NCBI RefSeq assembly: GCF_040954645.1
Contig: NC_092808.1
Coordinates: 116,848,049-116,912,048 of the forward strand
Source of the DNA: Diabrotica undecimpunctata
Lineage: Eukaryota; Arthropoda; Insecta; Coleoptera; Chrysomelidae
DNA length: 64,000 nucleotides
Direction of reading: 5' to 3'
Position numbers and translations under genes: made by a program. Position 1 is the stretch's first letter; each line of letters opens with the position of its first letter. This document shows, piece by piece, positions 23,440 through 34,251 of this stretch. Under the pieces are notes generated by a model. The model worked only from the letters and a program-made list of their open reading frames with translations, ran no database searches and was not told where the DNA came from.

Positions 23440-24488
23440 GTGCAGTTTATTGTGTATACTAGTGTTATGGAAAATTTGGAAGTGCCGTGTAAACGCCGAA
23501 AAATTGGTCCTCTAACAGTTAATGAAAAAACATTAATATTTAATTGTTTTAAATCATTTAGAGACAAACGTTTATGTGAAAGTGTTGATGAGACCGTTGA
23601 GTTAGTTAGCAGTACACTTGGTGTTGGGAAATCTACGATTTACAGAGTTATTAAAGAAGAGAAATGTGGTAGTTTTCAAATGCCACGTAATGCTCCAGGG
23701 AAACCAAAATTTCAAATAGAATATCATTTTAAAGAAGGATTTCGACGGAAAGTGCATGAATTCTTCTTTAGACAAGAATTTCCAACATTGGATAAAGTTC
23801 TTGTCTCAGTTCGAGATGATAAGGATTACCCAGAAATGAGTCGAAGTACGTTATGGAAACTTTTAAAAGAAATAGGCTTCCGCTGGAAAAAGAATCCCAG
23901 AAAGTCTATTTTATTAGAAAGAAGCGATATTGTCATATGGAGAAGACATTTTCTAAGAACCATAAAGGAAATAAGAAACCAAAAAAGAAAAATATTTTAT
24001 CTTGATGAAACATGGATCAACGAGGGTCATACACCAAATAAATTTTGGCAGGATGAAACTGTTACAGTTCAAAAAATATTACGTACCATCCCGGATCTAT
24101 AAGAAAGGAACTTTATTCGTTGTGTGCCCTTCATAAAGAAAAATTTAAAAAATACGAAATTGATGAAATTGCCAAAAATCGTGGAATGACAGTACTTAGA
24201 TCCCCACCATATCATTGTGAATTAAACCCGATTGAACTGGTATGGGCACAGATAAAGAGTGAAGTTTCAAGAAAAAATACCACTTTTAAAATTCATGATG
24301 TTAAACAGTTGTTTTTGGAGGCCGTAAATAAGGTAAAACCTGAAAACTGGGAAAAGGCAGTAAATCACACTATTAAAGAAGAGAAAAAAATGTGGAAGCT
24401 GGACAATATTACTGATAAAATGATCGAGCCAGTTATTATAAATCTTGGTTCTGAAAGTTCATCTTCTGAATCTGATTTGGATTTGTAA
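23440..24488 (+). pseudogene. IS630-type transposase with central deletion
   Basis: The first part (start Met at 23470, ENLEVPCKRRKIG; ends 24102) has helix-turn-helix DNA-binding segments (LVSSTLGVGKSTIYRVIKEE; MSRSTLWKLLKEIGFRWKKN) and the first catalytic Asp in IFYLDETWINEGHT. The second part (24120-24488) carries LRSPPYHCELNPIELVWAQI with the third catalytic Glu and an acidic Ser/Glu-rich tail. The stretch that should contain the second Asp (the VLDNA-type motif seen in the relic near 7840) is absent at about 24070-24125, where the frame also shifts. The copy is therefore a deletion derivative despite long open frames. Confidence 0.85.
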
Positions 24489-24833
24489 CAAGTAGCTGTA
24501 AGTTTTATATTAATATTTTTATTCATCTATTTAACATACCTTAGACGGTTTTAAAAACTCTTTTTCTCTGTTGTAATTTTTAAAAATTAAAAAAAATGTG
24601 AATTTTTTTAAAACCCTTTTTAATGTAGGCCAGTCAGTTCTAATATAGTGTGTGATAAAAGAGGTCACTTTTGTTTACATACACATAACACTTTATAACA
24701 CTGAAATAATTCATTTATTTTTCACAATTATTCAAAGTAATTTTTCAATTAATCTTGAGCACGCCCATGGAGTGGTCGGAGCTACCAGTTAAAATTATGC
24801 TAATTACTCTCTCGTTCATAAAAATAAACTATA

Positions 24834-25006
24834 GCAACTTTCCACATCGATGGAAACTCTGCTCTTATAATGCAAACATTGATAATATGTGTCAAATACG
24901 GTAATAAAAACGGAAGGCACATATTAATTGTTAGTATATTTATTTTGTCGCATCCGGTAGCAGCACTCTTGATACTTTTAATGACATTTAAAATGTCACT
25001 TTCTTG
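24834..25006 (-). pseudogene. LINE RT N-terminal segment
   Basis: VIKSIKSAATGCDKINILTI, then YLTHIINVCIIRAEFPSMWK and VA: the fingers region before the first RT motif. It lies between the hAT and IS630 insertions and continues on the far side of each. Confidence 0.85.
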
Positions 25007-25385
25007 GACACAAGTAGTGTTGCCCAAAATCGGTCTTGGTCTTGCAGTCTTGGTCTTGTTCTTGCGTTTTTGCAAGACCAAGACCAAGACCAAGACCGCC
25101 TAATTTTAGCAAGACCAAGACCAAGACTGACCTTGCAAGATTTACGCAAGAACAAGACTAAGCCTGCGAGACTCTTGCGTTTTGCAGTTAGGAGTGTCGT
25201 TTTAGCGAGTATTGTAGTTCGTGTATATGCTTAAAGACTCTATGAGACGCAAAAAAATATGTAATAAAAATTTGAAAAACTGGACTTATGCGCATTACGA
25301 ACAATACCATAAACATACATCAAAATCATCAATCAAAATATTTATTAAAAACAACACATTTGACACGTGCTCAGAGGTCATAATT

Positions 25386-25520
25386 ACAATGTAAAAATAA
25401 AATATTTTGTACATCTAGATATCTTTTCCAGCATACGACTTCTTCGCTCTGAAATTAATTGTCCAGATTTTGAGAATAGCTGCTCTCTTATCATAAAATA
25501 ATCTTGCATTGCTACGCCGA
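25386..25520 (-). pseudogene. hAT transposase C-terminal fragment
   Basis: The minus frame reads YFMIREQLFSKSGQLISERR then SRMLEKISRCTKYF and ends with TAA. This is the hAT dimerisation-region signature (xERxFSxxGxLxSxRRSRL). Nothing further upstream of it is recognisable in the same direction. Confidence 0.78.
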
Positions 25521-26004
25521 CAGTAATATCGTATCAAAATTTTTTAAAAATATTTCACCTTAGCTAATAAAAAATATAACACTTATTATTACGGACACCC
25601 ACTTCACGGTAATTCATTTTTTTTACCATTATAATTTAGTTAGAAGGAATCTAAATAAACAAATCTTATCGGCCTAAGACTAAACACTGTTTCTGCTGAG
25701 TGTGCAATGAAATCGTTCGGTTAAACCAAATTTGCTGAAAGAGCGTGACTAATATTCAAAAGTAACGAGACAAATTAATAACAGATAATGTCGGTTACCG
25801 TGTAAACAAAATACCGAAATATTTAGAATAACGAAGTAACGATATATAATTCTCGGTTTGTTATTAAATACCTAGGGTATTGAATAGTAACAGACATTTA
25901 TAGTAGTAGTTACCTTTTCGACATTACTAAGCTTCATTTGCCAAGTTTACAATTTTACATGGGCGACAAAGATTCAAAATAGTTTTAGTCGGAGTAGTGA
26001 GCAT

Positions 26005-26160
26005 TGTAATTATAGATCTAAAAGCAAATTTGATGAGTTTTTCGAAATAATTCATGCATCCCAAATTGCTTTGTTTAAATTGTGCCTACATAGAAAGGTT
26101 AAAATGAAAATGAAAAACAGAAACACTTCAGGTTTAAGGAAGCATCTAATATCTTACATT
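26005..26160 (+). pseudogene. hAT BED-zinc-finger-like fragment
   Basis: The plus frame reads SKFDEFFEIIH, a KLCLH segment, and NRNTSGLRKHLIS, resembling the BED-finger N-terminus of hAT transposases, with one Cys of the expected pair missing. It points opposite to the C-terminal fragment at 25386-25520, so the element has been internally rearranged, or the match is fortuitous. Confidence 0.45.
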
Positions 26161-26865
26161 AGAATTACAAAATTACAAATATTTCTTCCTGAAAAACCAA
26201 AATTCTGGTTCCTAAAAAAATGTTTTTACTACTTTATTTTGGTAAATTAATGTATTTATTAAGTAGACATCTCCTTAACTTAAAATAACTTCTTTTGATT
26301 ATCATTGCTTTCTTACCTATTCTTTATTTTTTCAAGTTAGTTTTTTATATAAAAGTAGAGCTAAGATTGTAATAACATTTATGTTGCTTTAATAAGTGGA
26401 TTATAGTTTGTTATCTTATCACCTAAAGAATATATGCCCTTGATACCTGTATGTATACCAATCTTTTTTAAGATTTCCATTTCATATATGGTGGAGGTCC
26501 ATCAATACCTTTCTAGAAAGAAAATGTTCTTTAAAATACAGTTAAGTTTATGTCATTAATTTGGTTTTTTGTGTTTTAACCATGTTTGATTGACTTTCGT
26601 GGGGCATGGTAGATAGCTGGGTTAGTTAGAGCATAGGCACGGATCGCTTAGATCGTGGCTTTAAACTCCCCTAGTAACGTTTAATAAATAGCAATAGGCT
26701 AATGGGTAACTGCAAGACTTGCAAGACTCTTGCTGCAAGACCAAGACCAAGACCAAGACTGGGAGTGCAATACCAAGACCAAGACCAGGTGTATTGGCAC
26801 AAGACTAAGACCAAGACTGTCTAATTCTCGTCTTGTTCTTGCATTTGGGTAACACTAGACATAAG

Positions 26866-27905
26866 AGAAATTTGCACCTATGTCCACACGAAAATTATTA
26901 TTATAAAAATTGTTAACTGTTAAATCAGGATTCATATTAGGAATACAATTTATTAAGTATTCATTCATTGCAGAAATATCACTTAAATTTCCTGATAAGA
27001 AGGCTTTTTTTTTCGTTTCTGACAGCTAAAGTAAACATATTTCTAATCGTTTTGTATTCCTCCCAAGTTTGCATGTTTTTGTATTTTTTGTACGTACTCA
27101 GTACTTTTTCCTTTTTTCTTTTCATAATACGTAAAGTAACTGTCATCCATGGTGCATAATTTTTCGAAATTTTATAAGTTATGTAGGGAGCATGACGATC
27201 CAGTAAGCATATTATATTATTAGTAAGAAATTCAACTTCTGACAGTTTTATAAACAACTTCTTTCTTTTTAGTTTCTATGTTTATTTTGGATATCAACAA
27301 CTCGTGGTCACTGAAATCAACATATTCCACGGCAATATCATGAATCGAACTTCGTTTTGTGGTTAACATATAATCAATAAGGGTTGCAGTACTAGATGTG
27401 ATTCTAGTCAGCTGATCTATGATTTGATGTAACCCCATTGTTTCAAAAAAATCACAGACAATCTCAGTATCAGGACAATCACTATTTAATAAATTAACAT
27501 TAAAGTCACCAGCACAATATAATGTTTCAACCAGAGATATAATATCAGATAGGATATTCTCAAACTCGTCAATAAAATGTCTGACATTAAATTTAGGTGG
27601 TTTGTATGTAACACACAATCCATATGATTTATTACGTAAGAATAATTACAAGCAAAGGTGTTCAATATTGTTACTATTTGTTTGTGGAGTTTTATATTTA
27701 TTTGAGATTTAATATAAAATGCCACACCTCCCCCAGTTCCATTCTTATCTTTTCTTATCACATTATACCCATCTATACTTATATCCTTATCGATAATGAA
27801 ATTTATAAGCTAAGTTTCACTAACTGATAAGATATCAAAATTTTTCAAAAGGACACAGTTTTTAAATTTAATAAAATGTGCAGTTAGTGATCTTACATTA
27901 ATATG
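26866..27905 (-). pseudogene. LINE apurinic-type endonuclease domain
   Basis: From 27905 downward: NVRSLTAHFIKF, DILSVSET followed by a stop, DGYNVIRKDKNGTGGGVAFY, a frame change, CAGDFNVNLLNSD, TRITSSTATLIDYMLT, FSDHELLISKI, then YAPWMTVTLRIMKRKKEKVL leading into the RT. These are the exonuclease-endonuclease-phosphatase motifs of LINE ORF2 (GDFN, SDH), which nick target DNA. The copy has one early stop and two frameshifts. Confidence 0.85.
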
Positions 27906-28029
27906 ACCAAAAGTAATTATAATATATAAGACGAAGAACAAATTATTTATGAATGTAATATTATAATAATTATTATATCGTACTCATAGATAGAGGCATA
28001 ATATTTAAATTCATATAAATAAAGGCATA

Positions 28030-28185
28030 TTGTTAAACACGAGACCGTTTAGCAAGTAGTTCTGATAATTGTGTTCCATTCTTTTCTCAGAGGAATTACA
28101 CTTATGTCTTAATTTTTCTATTTCACCTTTCACGTCGGTTTCTAGCTGCTTAACCTGACTTTCAAGATATTCTTGATCCAACGTA
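28030..28185 (-). pseudogene. Probable LINE ORF1 tail (coiled coil)
   Basis: The minus frame reads LDQEYLESQVKQLETDVKGE then IEKLRHKCNSSEKRMEHN, a heptad-like Leu/charged pattern directly upstream of the endonuclease of the same LINE. Position and composition suggest the end of ORF1; no nucleic-acid-binding motif is visible. Confidence 0.45.
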
Positions 28186-28426
28186 TAGGGCTTTTATTGT
28201 CGACGGGTTTTTCTTAAATTTTCACTAATCGTGACTTAATGAAGAATAAATACGATAAATTTTAACTATTAATAAACAATTATTACTATTTTTCACAACT
28301 AAATATAGTAGCCAACTTAACACAACCTACACTTACAGCGCCATCATGACTATAGTCGCAGACACAGATCTGTCCCTCTTCATTGCTCTGGCCAAATTAC
28401 CAAAAAATTTATCAATATTTACCCTG

Positions 28427-28621
28427 TCAAAAATTTACAGCACTTACGTAACTTGTCTTTTCTGGTACCCTTATTGATAAGATGAAGTTTCTCTTCAAGA
28501 AATTGAAAAACCAATCACTTGATGCCATTTTCGTAACGTGCCTATATTTTGTAACCTTCAAGTTTTTCTTTATGCAAAATTCATAGGACAAGGAAAGAAC
28601 GCCAGTTGACGTAAGGCCCAT
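28427..28621 (-). pseudogene. pogo/Tigger CENP-B-type DNA-binding fragment
   Basis: The minus frame contains MASSDWFFNFLKRNFILSIR followed by VPEKTS, the second helix-turn-helix (W..FL.R...LS.R.PE.TS) of pogo/Tigger transposases. The catalytic domain does not follow. Confidence 0.72.
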
Positions 28622-29145
28622 AATACAGGTCCACCGTATATATTTGGTAATACTGGTAATACTAAAAAAACTATCTATAAATCATAAATATTATTCCCTC
28701 AAATAATACTAAAAAAAACTTAAAAATTAAAAAAATGTGTTTAAATAAATTAGGTGGTTTATTTAGGAATTTATTTATTTAAATATTACATATTAGTAAT
28801 GAACGCAAAAAGTACATACAAATTAAAAAAAGAAATATCGAAATCCATTAAACAAGAACTACCCAATATACAGTTAACAGCTTCGTCCCCCTCCAAAGTT
28901 CTCACGAGTTTCAAAGTCGGTCGATTTTTAGGACCACATTTCGAAGCTTTGTGGACGATTAAATTAAAAGGCAATCTTTTTAGAATTTTGTACATTACAA
29001 CTAAAGTATGTTGTTTCAAATGACGTCAATTTAGATCTCTTAATTATTAATAAACAAAGCTGCTGTCAATTTAAAAAAAAACTTCGTCTCAAATTATCCT
29101 AGGACAACTTTTACTTTTTCTTAATTTGTAGAAAAATGCAAGTTT

Positions 29146-29149
<4 letters not shown>
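28622..29149. other. No recognised gene
   Basis: Overlapping open frames at 28754-29023 (+) and 28786-29019 (-) have no familiar motif. The minus frame could be further pogo N-terminal sequence given the adjacent fragment, but this is not supported by a motif. Confidence 0.35.

Positions 29150-29198
<49 letters not shown>
29150..29198. repeat. (AT)n microsatellite
   Basis: About 49 bp of alternating AT. Confidence 0.97.
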
Positions 29199-29201
<3 letters not shown>

Positions 29202-29979
29202 TATATAAAATATATTTTTTTCAATATTTAAAATCCTTTTCCTGTATAATTGTTTAATAAAGTTGGTAAAATAATCTTTTTTCTTGTATAATCTATCCGT
29301 AGAATGATTGTAGCTTTATAATTTTCTGACCTATTTTCTTACTAATTTTTTTTTTGCAAAAAAAATTAAATTGGAATTAACAAGTAACATAACTTTTAAA
29401 CAATTTATTCGATCGCTTTGAAATTTTGATCATACTTTAAGCACTACAAGACTCTTTTTGTATTTTGTATAATATAAAGGTTCTAAGTTAATTTTTAAAT
29501 AAGTTATTAATATTTACAAAAAGCCAACATTAAAAAAAAGCCATTATGAAGGTTTTTATAAGAGATATAAGTAAATTATTCTTAAATGTGTTTCAAATGT
29601 TTTACTTTTACTTTTACAAATATATAGGTTTTGGTTACAGAGGTTTATAGCACTCAAAACAACTGTCGTTTGTCTGGCTAGTTAAGTGTTACAAACAAAC
29701 TACCTTTTTTGCTTATTTCCTTGATCTAATATGGTAGTTTCACGCTGTTCCCGTTCTTTTTTAATCGCACTATCCATCCTAATACTACTGAAATTAACTT
29801 TCTAACTAATGTCATAATCTATATTTTGAATACAATCTAATGTTTTTTTTTTATATACAATAATCATTCTCACCGAAAAGAGAATTTTAATATGCACTTA
29901 TCACTTGCTTACATCTAGAAATACAGTCTTTTTTTTATTTTCTTCCTCTCTGGAATTCTAAAACTATGCATATAATATA

Positions 29980-29985
<6 letters not shown>
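29199..29985. other. AT-rich DNA, nothing recognised
   Basis: No coding or repeat signature seen on either strand. Confidence 0.5.

Positions 29986-30067
<82 letters not shown>
29986..30067. repeat. (AT)n microsatellite abutting a PLE
   Basis: About 80 bp of AT ending directly at the truncated 5' edge of a Penelope-like element. Confidence 0.97.
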
Positions 30068-30069
<2 letters not shown>

Positions 30070-31270
30070 CTGCTTGAGTGCAGCACCAGAGGATAAAATC
30101 CATATTTTACTAAATGAATTTAATAACTTTCACCAAAAACTAAATTTCAAATTAGAAGTTGAAAAAAATTGTCAAATTAATTTTCTGGACCTGACTTTAC
30201 ATAGAAAAAACAGCACTTTAATTACTTCATGGTACACCAAAAGAACCTGGTCATCGAGATATCTGAATTTCAACATTCATCACCCCTTGTCTTAAAAGAA
30301 ATCGGTAGTTATCGAACTCGCCGATAGAGTTATCCGATTATCCGATCCTATCCATAGACCTCAGGCCATTAAAAAAGCAAAAACAGCACTAACACTTAAT
30401 TCATACCCACACCAACTTATCGACAACACTTGTAAATCGCATATATTTTACAATAACAATAATAACAATAAAACCAACACGATAGAGAAAAATTATATGT
30501 ATTTTCCCTATATATAAGGTTTATCAGAACAACTTGCAAATCTTTTGTCTAAACATAACATTATGGTTGCTAATAAAGGGCACAATCTTTTAAAAAAAAA
30601 TTTTGCAAGACTGAAAACAAAAACACCTCTATTAAAAAAATCGCATGTTGTGTATGAAATTCCCTGCTCGAATTGTGATGGAGTATATATTGGACAAACC
30701 AGTTAGCTACTTAACTCAAGAATACGTTCTCACAAATATGACAAAAAAAACTCAACCGTCCTCACAAGACATGAAAAAGAAAAGAAACACACAAAATTGA
30801 TTTTGATAAAACCAAGATCCTAAAAAGTTACCATAACAGGAAGAAGAGGGAGCTCCTAGAGTCTATACAAATCAAAAAGAATGATAATGCAATAAATGAT
30901 AAAAAAGATATCAAAATTTTAAACAAGATATATTTTAATTTAATTTAAAAACACACAAAAAGATAATCTCAGAACGCCTATGATGTTAAAATAACTGATT
31001 GTTTAAATGATAAACCAACATCAATAAACAACATATTAAATTTTAAAATACATTTTACATGTAGTGACTTAGTGGGTCTGTCCTATGCTTTTATTATTAT
31101 TTTAATTGCGACGTTTAATGTATACTTGTTAGCAACGAACTTTTACATGCTTGGTAAGTCAAAAGATTCTCTTTTAAAAGTTTGTAATGTCTTTGATAAA
31201 ATGTTTTTTAGTCAATATTATTTCTTGAAATAGGCATGGATTTCCTGCCGAAACGTAGAAAAAAGTAAAT
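30068..31270 (+). pseudogene. Penelope-like element, 5'-truncated (copy A)
   Basis: Frames give KIHILLNEFNNFHQKLNFKL, EVEKNCQINFLDLTLHR, then an ADRVIRLSDP segment and, past 30640, VVYEIPCSNCDGVYIGQTS, the GIY-YIG endonuclease with its Cys pair, followed by SRIRSHKYD. The RT N-terminus and palm motif are missing. The 3' 300 bp (about 30800-31240) is shared with the minus-strand copy at 50950-51480. The element begins at one AT array and is followed closely by another. Confidence 0.82.
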
Positions 31271-31300
31271 AAAAAAAGTAAGCCTAAGAAAATCTACTAA

Positions 31301-31301
<1 letters not shown>

Positions 31302-31373
<72 letters not shown>

Positions 31374-31381
31374 ATATACAC

Positions 31382-31440
<59 letters not shown>
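31302..31440. repeat. (AT)n microsatellite
   Basis: About 140 bp of AT with a short TTTGTATATACACATATACA interruption. Reading frames of alternating Ile-Tyr across it are not genes. Confidence 0.97.
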
Positions 31441-31441
<1 letters not shown>

Positions 31442-33930
31442 CTAGAGCTTAAATTAATATTAAACTCAATAGTCTTCCGGGTTGAACTGCGTCGATTTTC
31501 ATTGCGCCGAGCTTTCGGCATCCTCTTTGATGTCTTCTTCAGGGCTTTCGAAGTCGAGAGGACGGAGAGGACGGTTCATTTACACCGTCGATGGTGATGT
31601 GAATTGGGTGGAGTTTGGCGCAAACATTTCTGACAGTAGTATTTTGATTGGCGGACGATATTTCCTAATGGGAGGTCAGCATGTCGAAGGTAATCGTATG
31701 CCGTCATCTATTTTATTGAGGCAATGCTGCCTTTTTTTAATTTCTATGGCTGCTCGGATAATTGTTGTTTAATAGAAAGTGTTAGTTGGGTGCTAAATAT
31801 TTGCTTGATTTCTCTTGATTTAAGATTTTACAGGGAGGAACTTTAGCTTCTCCTTAAAGCTACTCATTCCACTAGACGAAAACTATATGTCACAAATGTC
31901 AATATTTTCCATATCTGGTCATCTATTCATTTTCCATAATTATATCCTACACTATGGGACAGTTTCGACGGTATCAACACACAGACAGTCCTAACCACTT
32001 TGAACTCTAAGACTAAAACTCATAAGCGCAAATTAGCGCCTGTAATTGCTGAACAAATTCCAAAAACTACAACGTTGAAACTCACTACAGTGGTTCATAA
32101 CTTTTCTGATAACCCTATATCGACCATTGCTACTCAAGCTTTAGCAAAACATTTTAATTACTCTGTTACACCAAGTCACATTCATAATGAGGCAATCATC
32201 TGTCAAACTAAAGAAGCCATCTCCAGTTTACCTTACGAAGATGTTGAAATAACTAGATAAGACATCGCTAGAGTTTTTAGAAAATCAAAAGCCTCCTTCT
32301 CCGAACATTAGGTAATCCGAGAAAAATCCCCGGAAAGAATTTCAGTCAAATCCAAATCTAGTCATTCTTCTCGCCGACAAAAGCAATGCTACCGTCATCC
32401 TAATCACTTTTTCTTACATTAACAAACTTTCAACTCTCAATAATACTCCAGTCTACAGACCAATTCTTAATAATCCAACAGCCTATCTGGAGAAAACAAC
32501 AAACGCTGTTATCAATAAAACCTCTCTTCCTGTTGACATAAAACAATCTCTACTTTCTCGTGAAAAGTCTTTCAGAACACCTCGAATAAATGGCCTACTC
32601 AAAATTCACAAACCATTTATTCCTCTATGTGCCATTGTCAGTACATAGAATTACCCTACACAACCATTGGTCAAGTACTTGGCCAAAACTCTACAACCTT
32701 TTTGCCGAAAATGCTTCATCCTTCGTCAAAAATTCTTTTTATTTCATCGAACTTCTTAAACAATACCCTATTTCACCGTCAGACATTCTAGTAAGTTTCG
32801 ATATCGTTTCTGTCTTTACAAACATTTACATAGACAAAACTCAAACTAAAAAATTTTGAAAATTAAATACAGTATTCAGCAAGACCACGCATCTCTCCTT
32901 AAACGATGTATTTCCAAAACTTATTTTATCTTCCAGAATTAATTCTGCAGACAAATAAATGGTGCCCCAAAGAGCTCCCCACTATCTTCAGTAGTTACCA
33001 ATATCTTTATGGAAGACATAGAAACCCGAGCAATATCCACAGCAATGCTCAAACCCACATGTTGGCTACGATATGTTGACGATACATTCGTCATTTTACC
33101 CATGGCAGGGATGCTTTGGTATCTTTATACAAACCCATCTGAATAGTATACATTTTAGTATCCAGTTCACAATTGATGTGGAAACTGAGGCATCCCTACC
33201 GTTTTTCGACGTTATTATAAAAAAATCCAATTCTATGATTTTCATCACTCTGTTTATCTAAAACCCACCCATACCAATCATGCCAACTCTCATCATATAT
33301 CTTCACGCAATAATTGAGTCATTAATACCCTGGTTTCCTGATCAATACGCCTTTGTGATGATGCAAGTACACACGCTGAGGTCTAGTTTGAAACAAGCCC
33401 TCATTCAAAACAATTATCGCAAAAATTACATCAATAGGAGCATCCATAGACATCAATCTTCCACTCAATCTCAACCCAAAGACTTAGACTTTTATTAAAT
33501 GAAAGCTTTTCTTCCTTACATCAAAGATGTCACTGACAAAATCTATCAAATTAATAAACCAAGAGGAATAAAGACAATTTTTACCTCCTAACAAAAACTT
33601 TCATCTCTTGTCCGATCAATTAAAGACATTTCAAATTAACAACACGCAGTTTATAAAATTCCTTGTGCAGACTGCCCCCGTTCCTTTATAGACCAAACAA
33701 ATCGTAGAATTAAAAAAAAAAAAAGGTTTATGAACATCCCATCTCTGTTCGCAATCTCGTCCCACCCACCCAAACCACGTCACCATCGACGGTATCAATG
33801 AATCGTCCTTTATTTCCAGTAGCAGTAATGCATTGGTTAGTGATCAGTGAAGTAGTGTCTGGGGGCTCAGGAGATTGAGGCCTCGGAAGCCCAGAAGAAG
33901 ACATTGTAACGAAGACGAAATATAATAAAA
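31441..33930 (+). pseudogene. Penelope-like element with inverted terminal repeats (copy C)
   Basis: In broken frames: VVHNFSDNPISTIATQALAK, HIHNEAIICQTKEAISSLP (32000-32260), VYRPILNNPTAYLEK, PRINGLLKIHKPFIPLCAIV, LRYVDDTFVILP (RT palm, about 33060-33100), and after 33650 a VYKIPCADCPRSFIDQTNRR endonuclease segment. The 31500-31625 block and the 33750-33820 block are inverted copies of each other (GGACGGTTCATT, ACCGTCGATGGTGA and GGTGGG stretches). Many stops are present. Two terminal copies in opposite orientation plus RT and GIY-YIG make a near full-length but dead Penelope-type element. Confidence 0.75.
31513..31542 (-). ncRNA. Hammerhead-like motif in PLE terminal repeat
   Basis: Minus strand: CTGAAGA, then ACATC-AAAGAG-GATGC (short stem), then CGAAAG. 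This resembles the conserved core of a type I hammerhead (CUGANGA, stem II, GAAA). Stem II is weak, and stems I and III were not confirmed. Confidence 0.4.
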
Positions 33931-34034
33931 TTTTAAAAAATAGTAAAAACAATAATTTTATTTTCCCGTATAAACAGTTATATACGCTTCTTTGGATTGA
34001 CGTTACTGAAACCGTAACTATCTTACCGTATGTT

Positions 34035-34115
34035 TAACGTATATTAAGCACTAAGGCATTAAGCCTTTAACGTTGCACGCGAAATACCAGGGTTCGAGTC
34101 TCCGCCGCGCCGGGG
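34035..34115 (+). repeat. Possible tRNA-derived SINE fragment (B-box-like)
   Basis: CCAGGGTTCGAGTCTCCGCC resembles a tRNA T-arm with the pol III B box (GGTTCGAGTC), in a locally GC-rich 80 bp. No convincing A box or tRNA cloverleaf was found, so it is not called a tRNA gene. Confidence 0.3.
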
Positions 34116-34251
34116 AGAAACTTTTTGTTTTTTAAATTCATTAAATTTTTAGCTTTTATTATTTTAAAGATTAAAATCATAGCAAGTAATTTATTAAAAT
34201 TTTTTGTATACAAATATGTTTTATATGTTGTATGTTATATGTTATACTTAC

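Larger units (their letters stand above)
22757..24831 (+). mobile_element. IS630/Tc1-mariner-type element inside LINE
   Basis: The left end TAGTATATTTTTATG continues TATGAGAGAGTAATAA; the right end in reverse complement reads TAGTTTATTTTTATG and AACGAGAGAGTAATTA, an inverted match of about 30 bp. The element is flanked by TA on both sides (22755-22756, 24832-24833). Deleting it restores the LINE codons. It carries a damaged transposase (23440-24488) and a block of tandem repeats (about 23085-23222). Confidence 0.85.
25015..26857. mobile_element. hAT element with AAGACC subterminal repeats
   Basis: The left end is TAGTGTTGCCCAAA and the right end, in reverse complement, TAGTGTTACCCAAA. Eight-bp flanks GACACAAG (25007-25014) and GACATAAG (26858-26865) match at 7 of 8 positions, as for hAT target duplications. 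Tandem AAGACC/GGTCTT hexamers fill 25040-25160 and 26715-26820. Only two transposase scraps remain, in opposite orientations. Confidence 0.87.
21640..28185 (-). mobile_element. CR1/Jockey-type LINE split by two DNA transposons
   Basis: One element on the minus strand reads in order: a coiled-coil ORF1 tail (28185-28030), endonuclease (27905-26866), start of RT (25006-24834), rest of RT and C-terminus (22756-21640). The gaps are a hAT element (25015-26857, 8 bp duplications GACACAAG/GACATAAG) and an IS630/mariner element (22757-24831, TA duplication). Removing each insertion plus one duplication joins the LINE frame exactly (NFSYVQESDI and WKVAKIVPLPK). The LINE therefore predates both insertions. 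Confidence 0.88.

Noticed and set aside
25040..25160. AAGACC hexamer repeats considered as a CRISPR-like array
   Set aside because: The units are contiguous, have no spacers and sit inside a hAT element; the organism is an animal.
29915..30103. Open frame of alternating Ile-Tyr on the minus strand, with similar frames at 31297-31521, 59330-59536 and 62535-62813
   Set aside because: These are translations of (AT)n microsatellites, which lack stops in two of six frames.
34035..34115. tRNA gene
   Set aside because: Only a B-box-like T-arm is present; no A box, acceptor stem or anticodon arm could be folded.
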